From positions 1 to 64,000 of IMG/VR virus record IMGVR_UViG_3300044838_000031: 64,000 nt of DNA; one strand, written 5' to 3'. Below the pieces are notes generated by a model. The model saw only the letters and a list, made by a program, of their open reading frames with translations. It ran no database searches and was not told where the DNA came from. The position numbers were made by a program, and so were the translations under genes. This DNA is from a virus. Shown here piece after piece: positions 35,919 through 44,067 of this stretch. Position 1 is the stretch's first letter. Each line of letters starts with the position of its first letter.

Positions 35919-37798
35919 ATCAGGCTCCGATTCTGTACTGCCGCACCGAAATAGGTGTCCGTTCCGGCTGTGGAGCCGAGCAGCGACAGCGACAACACGG
36001 TGCCGTTTCCGTCGATGTAGTAGCAGGGGGTGATGGTGTCGCCTGCGCTGCAGTAAACGCTGTGGAATACCGAATTAAACCGCGACGCAACGTATTGCGC
36101 ACCGACTCCGTTGATTCCGATACCGGAGCCGACACCGATTTCGAGGAGGGCACCGTTTATTTTCAGCGCACCCGACACCGCGACCATCGAGGTGTTTACA
36201 ACCAGGGTCATCAGGGATGAGATTTTGAACGTGTACCAGCCTGCATGGTTGATGGTCAGCGTGTTGGTGGACGATACGTAGGTGTAGTCCGCGGTTGAGA
36301 GGCTGGGTTGGGCCGTGTCGAAGAATGAGGCCGGGAATGCGAAGGCGGTGAAGAGGCTTGTTGAGGCGGCGACCGCTGTTGCGCTGGAACGGTATTGGCG
36401 GAACCCAGATCCGATTATGATTGATGGCAGTGGTAGTAGGTTGACCGCCACAGTAGCCCACTGGTTTGTTGTGGTGAACAACGCGGTGTCGGCGAAGCTG
36501 ACCGAGGTGCCCCCGGCGGCGTCACCAGCGAGGAACGCCGCCTGTAGAGCACCACCAGAGCTGGTGAGAGCACCTGAATTATATTGTGTTGTATAGCCTG
36601 CCGGTGATGTCACGGTCAGTGTTTCGATGCCGCCGCTGCTTTCGACAGTGGCCGCGTGCAGAATGTACTCGCCGGTGAAGGATGGGACCGTGAGAGACGG
36701 GCTGCTGTTGGAGCCGTTGTTGGAGTCGGTCGATCCCACCGAGCCGACACCGATAAGGGTGTCGGCGGTTGCGGCGGCGATATCCACCAATCCGAACGGG
36801 CAGTAAAGCTGTACCTGGATGGCGTTGGCCACCCCGGTGGAAGGGTTTGGTATGCCGTAGATTTGGGCGGTGGTGGTGCCGTTGGGACTGACGATCGTAT
36901 CCAAGAGTGCCAGCTGCACGCCGGCACACGTCGCGGTGACGAATGTGGCGCTGTTCGAATAGAATCCGACGCGCACCGTCAGATAGTTGGCGGTTGTGCC
37001 GGGGGTGATGTTCCACGGCACCATCGTGACCAAGGGGGATGGCGTGCCGTTGAACGGTGTGGCGTTAGCGTGCGCGTCATGGGTGATCGTGCCAGAACCT
37101 GGGCTCGGCGGGATTGCCACACTCGTGTGGGGAATCCCGTTGATCCCCAACAGATTGTCCAGAAACGCCACCGGACTATTCACAGACGTTGGGGCGCTAC
37201 CACCAGAAATCCCGTTGGACAGAAAGTTCGCGATGTCGTTCTCAACGGTCGTGATGGCGGCGACCGCCGGGGCACCGAACAGCGCGGTCGCGGCCGCGGT
37301 CAGGTCGTCGCCCAGACTGGGCCCCCCTAGCACGCTACCCAGTGCGGTCGGCAACACTTGCGTGCCGATAACCGGTGACCCGAACAGCAAGGTGAGCAGC
37401 GGGGTGAAGTCGCCGGTAGTGAGGGCTTCCGATACGTCGGTTGCCAGGTTCTGAAGCCACGTAATCGCCGCCACCACATCGGAATCGACAGCGCCGACAA
37501 TACCGTTGAACAGGTTCTGAAGGTTCAGCCACGACTGCTGCAGGCTCGCGCCGAACGCCGTGAACTGGGCTTGCAGATCCGCCCACCACGCCGCCAACTG
37601 CTCCGACCCCGTGGTGTCAGGCAGCACAAAGCCATCCACAATCTGCAAGAAACCCTGCCACACGGATTGCAGCAACTGCGCCTGCATCGCCTCCACCTGA
37701 GCGGTGGACAGCTGCGTGAACTGGAACGCCTTCGCCGTCGGCTGCTGCACCGGCGCGCTAGGGACTTGGGTGGCCCACGCGGGCGGCTCTACGGTCAT
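35915..37798 (-). CDS. Minor tail protein
   Basis: 627 aa. N-terminal helical section (QLSTAQVEAMQAQLLQSVWQ, then ADLQAQFTAFGASLQQSW) and a long beta-rich C-terminal section with Gly/Ser/Thr repeats. Overlaps both neighbours by 4 bp. The size and place after the 298-aa protein fit a mycobacteriophage minor tail protein. Confidence 0.6.
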   Translation of the reverse strand: MTVEPPAWATQVPSAPVQQPTAKAFQFTQLSTAQVEAMQAQLLQSVWQGFLQIVDGFVLPDTTGSEQLAAWWADLQAQFTAFGASLQQSWLNLQNLFNGIVGAVDSDVVAAITWLQNLATDVSEALTTGDFTPLLTLLFGSPVIGTQVLPTALGSVLGGPSLGDDLTAAATALFGAPAVAAITTVENDIANFLSNGISGGSAPTSVNSPVAFLDNLLGINGIPHTSVAIPPSPGSGTITHDAHANATPFNGTPSPLVTMVPWNITPGTTANYLTVRVGFYSNSATFVTATCAGVQLALLDTIVSPNGTTTAQIYGIPNPSTGVANAIQVQLYCPFGLVDIAAATADTLIGVGSVGSTDSNNGSNSSPSLTVPSFTGEYILHAATVESSGGIETLTVTSPAGYTTQYNSGALTSSGGALQAAFLAGDAAGGTSVSFADTALFTTTNQWATVAVNLLPLPSIIIGSGFRQYRSSATAVAASTSLFTAFAFPASFFDTAQPSLSTADYTYVSSTNTLTINHAGWYTFKISSLMTLVVNTSMVAVSGALKINGALLEIGVGSGIGINGVGAQYVASRFNSVFHSVYCSAGDTITPCYYIDGNGTVLSLSLLGSTAGTDTYFGAAVQNRSLM

Positions 37799-38691
37799 AG
37801 GTCGTAGGGGGTGGGCGCTACGCGCACCTTGAAGCGGGAGGCAGAGCCGACGGATGTGAAAGTGTCGGAGCCGGTTTGGCGTTCAAGGTTGAGGTAAACG
37901 GTGGCAATCGACCCCTTGGCGACCCGGTCCCACGAATCGGGGGAGCCGGACGGCAGCACCGACTCCAGCGACAGCGTGTAAGGGGTGGGCCCAGTCAGCC
38001 AACTACCAGCCGGCAACCCGCTGATGCGGCCCACCTCGTTACCCGTTGTGGCGTTGTTGAGCCGCGCCACCAAGTCCACCGTCACATTCAGCCCGGTGGG
38101 GGTGATAGGCACGAACCCGGCGACCTCAGGCCGCCAATCAGACGACCACGCCGGAATCGGCACACTACACAACGTGTAAAACGAATTCCCCGACGGGCAC
38201 GACGCAATCGACGCAGGCACAAACCGGTCACCCACCCGCTGACTGGCATACACAAACCCAGTCGCGGACGGATTCACCACCAACATCTGCGTAGGGATCG
38301 CACTCCCCGACCCCACAACATCCGCCGCCGACATCACCGCCGCCGACGGACCAGTCAAACCAGTAGCACCAAGATGCAACGCCAAATTCAACTGATACTG
38401 ATTAGTACCAATCACCGACCACGACGCCGAATCAGGAGTCGAAGAACCGAACGCCAACGGCGTGAAATTAATGATCGGGGAAATAATGGGCGCCGGACCC
38501 GGCGCACCAGTCACTAACGCAGGAAAACCACCCGAACCAATAGGCACCGCAGCATTCGGTGCAGCCACGGCTAGAAACATGTTCGAGTCTGGCGACCAGT
38601 CCAGAGGCACGCGAAATTGGGCGGTGTTGATAACCAGCATTTTGACACCGTCTATGGTGGTGACATTCCAATTCGCGCTCGGTGTCGTCAT
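37795..38691 (-). CDS. Minor tail protein
   Basis: 298 aa, beta-rich with a jelly-roll-like profile (VKMLVINTAQFRVPLDWSPD, ASWSVIGTNQYQLNLALHLG, YTLSLESVLPSGSPDSWDRV). Part of the tail tip block. The HNH gene lies directly upstream. Confidence 0.6.
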   Translation of the reverse strand: MTTPSANWNVTTIDGVKMLVINTAQFRVPLDWSPDSNMFLAVAAPNAAVPIGSGGFPALVTGAPGPAPIISPIINFTPLAFGSSTPDSASWSVIGTNQYQLNLALHLGATGLTGPSAAVMSAADVVGSGSAIPTQMLVVNPSATGFVYASQRVGDRFVPASIASCPSGNSFYTLCSVPIPAWSSDWRPEVAGFVPITPTGLNVTVDLVARLNNATTGNEVGRISGLPAGSWLTGPTPYTLSLESVLPSGSPDSWDRVAKGSIATVYLNLERQTGSDTFTSVGSASRFKVRVAPTPYDL

Positions 38692-39297
38692 TCATCGGCT
38701 CCTAGCTTCGCGGCGGAAACGCAGAACCGTACTTCGACTAACGCCAACTCCCTCAGCGATAAACCGATCAGGCAACCACGGGTCGGCCATTAGAAACCAG
38801 TCAATAATTCCGTGCTTCTGCTCACGCGTAAGGCACCGACCGTTACGTTTGGCGATCTGCCTCGTCCGATTCTCGCCAGATCTGATGTTGTCCCGGGTAC
38901 ATATCCGGCAGTGCCTAGTCCCCGCTGGCGTGATATAAACATTTTCCGGTGTATATTCGTGGCCTTGCGGGCATTCTGTTTTTTTCGAATTAAAAATAGT
39001 CCCATGACGTACCGCATCTTGTGAATTATCTTTATTGGTTCCATAGCACAGATTGCTGAGTGCAACGTGTTCTTTGATGCCATCAGCATGACGCGTTACC
39101 ATCCCTGGCGGCCGCGGGCCTAGGAACGCTGCGGCAACCAACTGGTGGACCTTTTTCTTTCCCCTTTTTGGGACATACACGCGCAGGTAACCATTAGCGG
39201 CTGGCTTTGGAATAAGCTCGCCGCGCATGCCGCTGATAATGGTGCCGTCCATTCCTGCATAGAGATCGTCATATCCGGGTACTGGGCGATAGATCAT
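38692..39297 (-). CDS. HNH endonuclease with C-terminal HTH
   Basis: 201 aa. A NUMOD4-like beginning (VPGYDDLYAGMDGTIISG), then the HNH_3 core (KVHQLVAAAFLGP, TRHADGIKEHVALSNL), the PQGHEYTPENVY / CRIC zinc module, and a basic C-terminal HTH (ADPWLPDRFIAEGVGVSRST). Inserted between two minor tail genes, it is probably a homing endonuclease. Good AAGGA-type sequence upstream of ATG 39297. Confidence 0.85.
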   Translation of the reverse strand: MIYRPVPGYDDLYAGMDGTIISGMRGELIPKPAANGYLRVYVPKRGKKKVHQLVAAAFLGPRPPGMVTRHADGIKEHVALSNLCYGTNKDNSQDAVRHGTIFNSKKTECPQGHEYTPENVYITPAGTRHCRICTRDNIRSGENRTRQIAKRNGRCLTREQKHGIIDWFLMADPWLPDRFIAEGVGVSRSTVLRFRREARSR

Positions 39298-39315
39298 GTG
39301 TTTATCCTAGTTCCT

Positions 39316-41070
39316 TTATGAACCCTGTGGCGACAAAGTAATCGTGTTGATGGCCTCGAGAACTCCGGTCAAAAGCCGTTGTTGTTTGGCGAGGCCGCTC
39401 TCTTTTGCTTTTCCGTCCCCGATTTCGCAGAAAACATCACGGGTGTGCGCGTCCAGCTTCCACGAGACTGTGTACACGTAGTCGGTGTACATGCGGGTGC
39501 GTGACATGTAGGCGACTGAGGCCAACGCGCCTTTGAATATGTCTTTCCCGAGGGTGTAAACCTCGCCATTACGGAATTTGATTTGCGCCAGGGTGAAGCC
39601 TCGGCTGTCGAAAAAGGCGTTAATAAAATCGAATACGGTTTCTACATTGTACGGCGCTGACGAGGTGGCGTGGAATACTTCGACGGCGGGGTGGTAGGGG
39701 CCGACGGCGACGCGGCGCGGGAAATGCATGATCAGTTGAAAGGCGAGGAATGCGTTATTCAGGAAACCTGAGAGCAAATCGGAGGGGATGCCTGTGACGC
39801 CGATCAGGATCGAGATTGAGTCGATGATCCATTCGTAAGTCACATTCATCAAATCATTCAGCCACTGCGGAGAACGACCGCCAATAATGTGCTGCCAGCC
39901 CTTAGGCGTGTGATCAGAAATTTTGCACGAATAGACGGAGCCCTTAGAGCCGTCAGGGTAGGGGGCAATAAACAGCACCCACGGCGGCACAAAATTCACG
40001 CCCAACGCCGGGTCGGTGAAAATACCCAAATCGGCTAGCGCCCCGGCGGATGTCATAGCGTTCTGCAGAGTGGTGTTAGGCGCCAGTACCGGCGCCATAG
40101 CATCCCCGGTGGGGGTGTCCTCAAACAGGGCACCCAAAATTTCGACAGTGGTCACAATGGTGGAACCCACGAAACCTGCTGCCGGCGCCGTCAACGACTC
40201 CCGGTCCTTCGCGGTGAACACATAGGTGGGGAGCTGCAGGTTCGCGTACTGGTCGGGCTGATCGTCCCCGGGGAGCCACAGTGAGAGTTCGCAGTCGACG
40301 CCGTAGGCGCGGGTGACATCTTTGATGACGGCGCCGACCGATTCCATGCGGACGGTGCGGGCAATGATTTCGGAGGTGTCCAGGCTGGGATCAATGCGGG
40401 ACACGTAGACGGGTGTTTGTAGTGCGACAGCGATGTTGGGGTTGTTGAGGAGCAGCGCAGCGAACCACGCCTGAAAATCCGGGTTCAAGCTGAGCGCGTT
40501 GTTGACGAAATCCCAAATCCCAGACTGCAACCGCAACGCTGGGATGGCCACCATATTCTGCAGGCACGTCACCAGGCTGCCAATAAAGATGGCGTAGCTA
40601 ATTGGCTGGGCTTGGATAGGCAGAAAATTGTCCGGCCAAATCTGCATATAGTTCAGGATGTCCCAGATGCCCAGAAGGTTGGCGGTGCTGGTCGACTCCC
40701 CTTTCTCGTTGGTTTCATAGTCGTGGGTGTCAACGTAGAAAGCCCAGCGTTGGCCTTCGGTCTCGATGGTGATGCCCACCATGGTTTGGCGGCAATTCAT
40801 CAGGGCGGCGACGTATTCGCTGTCACCCTTAATCTTCAGCGTCGCCGTAGGCAGATCATTGCGGGGATCTCGGCCCGAGTTTTCGATGACGTCGCCAGTC
40901 AGTTCACCGATCGGGTTCCAGTAAGGATCAAACACCGTGATGACGAATTCAGGGTCGACCGCAGACGCAGCGACAGCCAGCAACTCCGCAGCCGCCGACG
41001 CTGTGGCGGGGTCGCCCGTGGTGAGCTTGAGATTGAGTTCGGTGAGTTCCGCAACAGTGAGTATCGTCAT
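39316..41070 (-). CDS. Minor tail protein (baseplate hub-like)
   Basis: 584 aa. The first ~110 residues have the profile of phage tail hub proteins (FDPYWNPIGELTGDVIENSG, then ATLKIKGDSEYVAALMNCRQ) and the central part is mixed alpha/beta with aromatic strands. The position, second after the tape measure apart from the inverted insertion, fits a tail-associated hub in siphoviruses of actinobacteria. Confidence 0.65.
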   Translation of the reverse strand: MTILTVAELTELNLKLTTGDPATASAAAELLAVAASAVDPEFVITVFDPYWNPIGELTGDVIENSGRDPRNDLPTATLKIKGDSEYVAALMNCRQTMVGITIETEGQRWAFYVDTHDYETNEKGESTSTANLLGIWDILNYMQIWPDNFLPIQAQPISYAIFIGSLVTCLQNMVAIPALRLQSGIWDFVNNALSLNPDFQAWFAALLLNNPNIAVALQTPVYVSRIDPSLDTSEIIARTVRMESVGAVIKDVTRAYGVDCELSLWLPGDDQPDQYANLQLPTYVFTAKDRESLTAPAAGFVGSTIVTTVEILGALFEDTPTGDAMAPVLAPNTTLQNAMTSAGALADLGIFTDPALGVNFVPPWVLFIAPYPDGSKGSVYSCKISDHTPKGWQHIIGGRSPQWLNDLMNVTYEWIIDSISILIGVTGIPSDLLSGFLNNAFLAFQLIMHFPRRVAVGPYHPAVEVFHATSSAPYNVETVFDFINAFFDSRGFTLAQIKFRNGEVYTLGKDIFKGALASVAYMSRTRMYTDYVYTVSWKLDAHTRDVFCEIGDGKAKESGLAKQQRLLTGVLEAINTITLSPQGS

Positions 41071-41084
41071 CTAGTTAGCACATC

Positions 41085-42866
41085 TCAGTAAGGAAAACGA
41101 CGTAACGGCGTACCGGCACTGACTATGCGGGAGTTGGCGTTGCCGCCGGTAATGGAGACTGGGATTTCGTAGGCTTGCAGCGGCCCCGCGACAGGCCTGG
41201 GTACGATGCCGGAGTTGTCGGAAAACCGGCCATTCAACAGCGAATAGATGTTGCCTTGCGGGGCTACGATACCGAACTCTGATTCAATCGCCGCCACCAG
41301 CGGAATGGTGTTGTTCCCGATCGCGAAGCTCAGGAAGTCTTCGAGCGCGGTCTGCCACAGAGTGAGTGCTTGCGGGCTGGCGGGCTGGGAGGTGATGTCG
41401 GTGACACCACGCTTACGCGGATCAGTACGCAACTGCACAATCTGATTGGGCAGCAATGGCCCCATCGTCACCGTATTACCTGCGTTATTCGGGCCGTCAC
41501 CGATGATGAAGGTGCCGGGCCCATACAAGGTGTACCGCGGCCAGAGAGGTTGATCCCCGGCATTAACCATGGTGATCTGCCCGGACTGCGCTTCGGCGTT
41601 GTTGTCGCCGGCCGTCCACTGCAACACCGCCGCCGGAGTGGTATCCAGGGAGACGTGCATACCGAACCCGGCATGCCGATACGTGGAACCCATCAGCGAG
41701 CCGGCGCCGATCTCCGTTATCGGCGCCACCGCATTAGATTGGCCGGTAGCGTTACCCCGCTGAATCGTATACGTACGGCCCGAACAGATAACCGTCCAAA
41801 TTTCGCCGGGCAGCGGCGGAATCAGCAGAAACTGCTGACTTAGCACCGTTTCCACGCTGTCGTTGAACGAGCTTAGACGCAGGAAACCCTGACCCACCCG
41901 CAGCCGCATCCCATCCACCCCGGGCGCAACACTGCCCGGCGCCGGGCAGCGAAACCACAGATCGTTGAACGACGACCCATACACGAACCAGGTGGGAATG
42001 CTGCCCAAGGTGATGGACACCACCTGGTCATCAGAGGTGCTGACAAAGGTGTTGTTGATGGCGACCGCGTCAACACCACCAGAACCGATAGCATGCGCGG
42101 GGTCGTTAACCCATACCGCCATGCCGCCGTTACCCGGCGTGTAAATGGGAATACCGAGAACACTGAGGTCGCCGACGGCGGTCTCATTCAACCAGCCGCC
42201 GACACCGGAGTAGGTGATTGTCCACCCGGTTATGCCCGCAGCCTGCGTAGTAGTGGTAGAAGCGAAATTATCCGAACCACCCGCATAGGTGAAACCGAAC
42301 GAATCCACACAATCGTAGGACTGCCAAAAAGCTGAGTATGCGATCGCACTCCAGATTAGTGACTGCGGCAAATTGTTGCCGCCAGTCAATTTATCCACCG
42401 GAGCCTTATTCAACTGCACCGGCGCCCACCAATAACCCAGATCGTGGCTGAACCAACTTAGCGTGCCCGGCTTCTTGGCGTCCCAGGCTGCAATCCAATC
42501 CCGCAAAACCTGCCGAGTATGAGCCCCATCCCGGCCACGAATACGGACAGTCAGATCCGCCTCAATAGGGTTATATAGGCTATCTATATATGTGGCGCCA
42601 TCCTGGGTAGCGCCGCGCTGCGTAATGGACTGCCATGGCGGAATTAAGCCCTTGAGGTCAGTTATTTGAACTGATTCGGGAGTTGTCGGGTCATAAATGG
42701 CTTCACCGCCATACAAAGCGAACACGCAGCTATCATCATAGGACCTATACTTCATTGTTGGTATATGATTAGCCAATAAATGGTACGCGCCTGCAGGCGT
42801 TATTCCGGTTGGGTTATTGGGGTAGCGTTTTTTGACTGGGAAGAACGTTCCGGTCGGCGCCGTCAT
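41085..42866 (-). CDS. Minor tail protein (distal tail-like)
   Basis: 593 aa. The N-terminal ~200 residues resemble the Dit/distal tail type (ITDLKGLIPPWQSITQRGAT, LYNPIEADLTVRIRGRDGAH, then VLRDWIAAWDAKKPGTLSWF) and the rest is a jelly-roll-like galectin/carbohydrate profile. It would normally follow the tape measure gene; here two plus-strand genes are inserted between them. Confidence 0.65.
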   Translation of the reverse strand: MTAPTGTFFPVKKRYPNNPTGITPAGAYHLLANHIPTMKYRSYDDSCVFALYGGEAIYDPTTPESVQITDLKGLIPPWQSITQRGATQDGATYIDSLYNPIEADLTVRIRGRDGAHTRQVLRDWIAAWDAKKPGTLSWFSHDLGYWWAPVQLNKAPVDKLTGGNNLPQSLIWSAIAYSAFWQSYDCVDSFGFTYAGGSDNFASTTTTQAAGITGWTITYSGVGGWLNETAVGDLSVLGIPIYTPGNGGMAVWVNDPAHAIGSGGVDAVAINNTFVSTSDDQVVSITLGSIPTWFVYGSSFNDLWFRCPAPGSVAPGVDGMRLRVGQGFLRLSSFNDSVETVLSQQFLLIPPLPGEIWTVICSGRTYTIQRGNATGQSNAVAPITEIGAGSLMGSTYRHAGFGMHVSLDTTPAAVLQWTAGDNNAEAQSGQITMVNAGDQPLWPRYTLYGPGTFIIGDGPNNAGNTVTMGPLLPNQIVQLRTDPRKRGVTDITSQPASPQALTLWQTALEDFLSFAIGNNTIPLVAAIESEFGIVAPQGNIYSLLNGRFSDNSGIVPRPVAGPLQAYEIPVSITGGNANSRIVSAGTPLRRFPY

Positions 42867-42895
42867 CGAAGTCCCTGCAATGAAGGATGGGAACC

Positions 42896-43564
42896 ATGGC
42901 CTACGGCGGTTCGCCTGAGCAATACGCCGCCAACCTTGAGCGTCGGCGTGAAAAGTACGCCGCCAACCGCGAGCGATTCAATGAACTTGAGCGGAAGCGC
43001 CGCGCTAATCCTTACGTCCGTGAACGACGCAAGAAGCAAGGCCGAGAGTGGCGCGAGGACAACCGTGAATACCTTGAGCAGCGTAGGCGCGAATATGAGG
43101 CCGACCCCGCCAACCGGGAACGGCGCAAAGAGCTCGACCGCCAGCGCCGCGCCGATCCTGAGTATCGCGCACGCCGCGCCCAGCAGAACCGTGATAATCG
43201 CGCGGCCAACCGTGAACAGCGTAAACAGTACAACCGTGAATGGACTGCTGCCAACCGGGAGCGCTACCGCGAGTTGATTAACCAGGGCGGCCGTAAACGG
43301 CGTGCCCTTATCGCCGATGCGCAAATCATCCCGTTTACGATCGAGCAGTGGGCGGCTAAGGTCGCCTATTGGGGTGGCCGCTGCTGGGTGTGTGGTGGAG
43401 AATGGTCGGACGCCGATCATGTGAAGCCGATCGCCGCAGGCGGCTCGCACGTATTGTGCAACTTCCGCCCCATATGCCGGTCGTGTAATAGCTCTAAGAA
43501 GGACAGGTGGCCGTTGGCGGATGTGCTGGGTGTTCATCAGCGACCTCCTTCCGTAGCTGCTTGA
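42896..43564 (+). CDS. HNH endonuclease with coiled basic N-terminus
   Basis: 222 aa from ATG 42896 with AAGGA upstream (ATG 42887 is also open). Three short repeats of a charged Asn/Arg/Glu-rich coil (YAANRERFNELERKRRANPY and similar) precede a C-terminal HNH core: WVCGGEWSDADHVKPIAAGG, then CNFRPICRSCNSSKK. It runs opposite to the late operon and divergent from the minor tail gene. The repeats may track DNA or bind it. Likely a mobile insertion. Confidence 0.85.
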   Translation: MAYGGSPEQYAANLERRREKYAANRERFNELERKRRANPYVRERRKKQGREWREDNREYLEQRRREYEADPANRERRKELDRQRRADPEYRARRAQQNRDNRAANREQRKQYNREWTAANRERYRELINQGGRKRRALIADAQIIPFTIEQWAAKVAYWGGRCWVCGGEWSDADHVKPIAAGGSHVLCNFRPICRSCNSSKKDRWPLADVLGVHQRPPSVAA

Positions 43565-43593
43565 AACTGCTGCTCATCGGCGTGATTCGGGCG

Positions 43594-43599
43594 TACAGT
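43594..43599 (+). promoter_or_regulatory. Leaderless -10 box before the DUF732-like gene
   Basis: TACAGT (TANNNT) lies 6 nt before ATG 43606, the spacing expected of a start at the first codon base. No ribosome binding site is present. No convincing -35 box is seen, so strength is uncertain. Confidence 0.5.
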
Positions 43600-43605
43600 C
43601 CAGCT

Positions 43606-44067
43606 ATGAGCATCGACACCACCGTTCTGGACACCTCTAAGGCTGCGACGCTGGACCTGGCGTGGTCGCTGGAGGTGACCGACACAGCCTCGCTAGGTGA
43701 GCCCGAGCCGCTGGTTGTTGACGACGAGCAGGCCCCGCCCGGGCGCTACAGCTGGTGGTTGGTTTGGCGAAACGCGGTATTGCTCGTCGTCGCAGCCGCG
43801 CTGGCCGCGCTGGCCGTTATTCTCGTGTCGATGCGTGAGGGCCACGCGGCCGCGCCAGCCGCATCGCCGCCCAGCTACGCGGCCCATGATCCTTCTCTCG
43901 ACCCCCCCGTAGTGTGCGACTTCATCGCCTCCGGCTACACCCCACAACAGATCGCCGAGGGCGAGATGCGGAACGGCTTAACGACGGAGGACGCGCGTGC
44001 ACATGTCGCGGCCGCCATCGCCGCCGACTGCCCGGCGAGTGCCGGGTCAGCGACGGCCGGGGGTTGA
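43606..44067 (+). CDS. DUF732-like membrane protein (moron)
   Basis: 153 aa from ATG 43606; the longer frame upstream would overlap the HNH gene end. An acidic cytoplasmic N-terminus is followed by one span (WRNAVLLVVAAALAALAVIL) and an outside domain with the DUF732 look: VVCDFIASGYTPQQIAEGEM, then TTEDARAHVAAAIAADC, with two Cys. Such domains are common in mycobacterial membrane proteins. Its 3' end overlaps the tape measure gene on the other strand by 21 bp. Likely a lysogeny-expressed moron. Confidence 0.7.
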   Translation: MSIDTTVLDTSKAATLDLAWSLEVTDTASLGEPEPLVVDDEQAPPGRYSWWLVWRNAVLLVVAAALAALAVILVSMREGHAAAPAASPPSYAAHDPSLDPPVVCDFIASGYTPQQIAEGEMRNGLTTEDARAHVAAAIAADCPASAGSATAGG

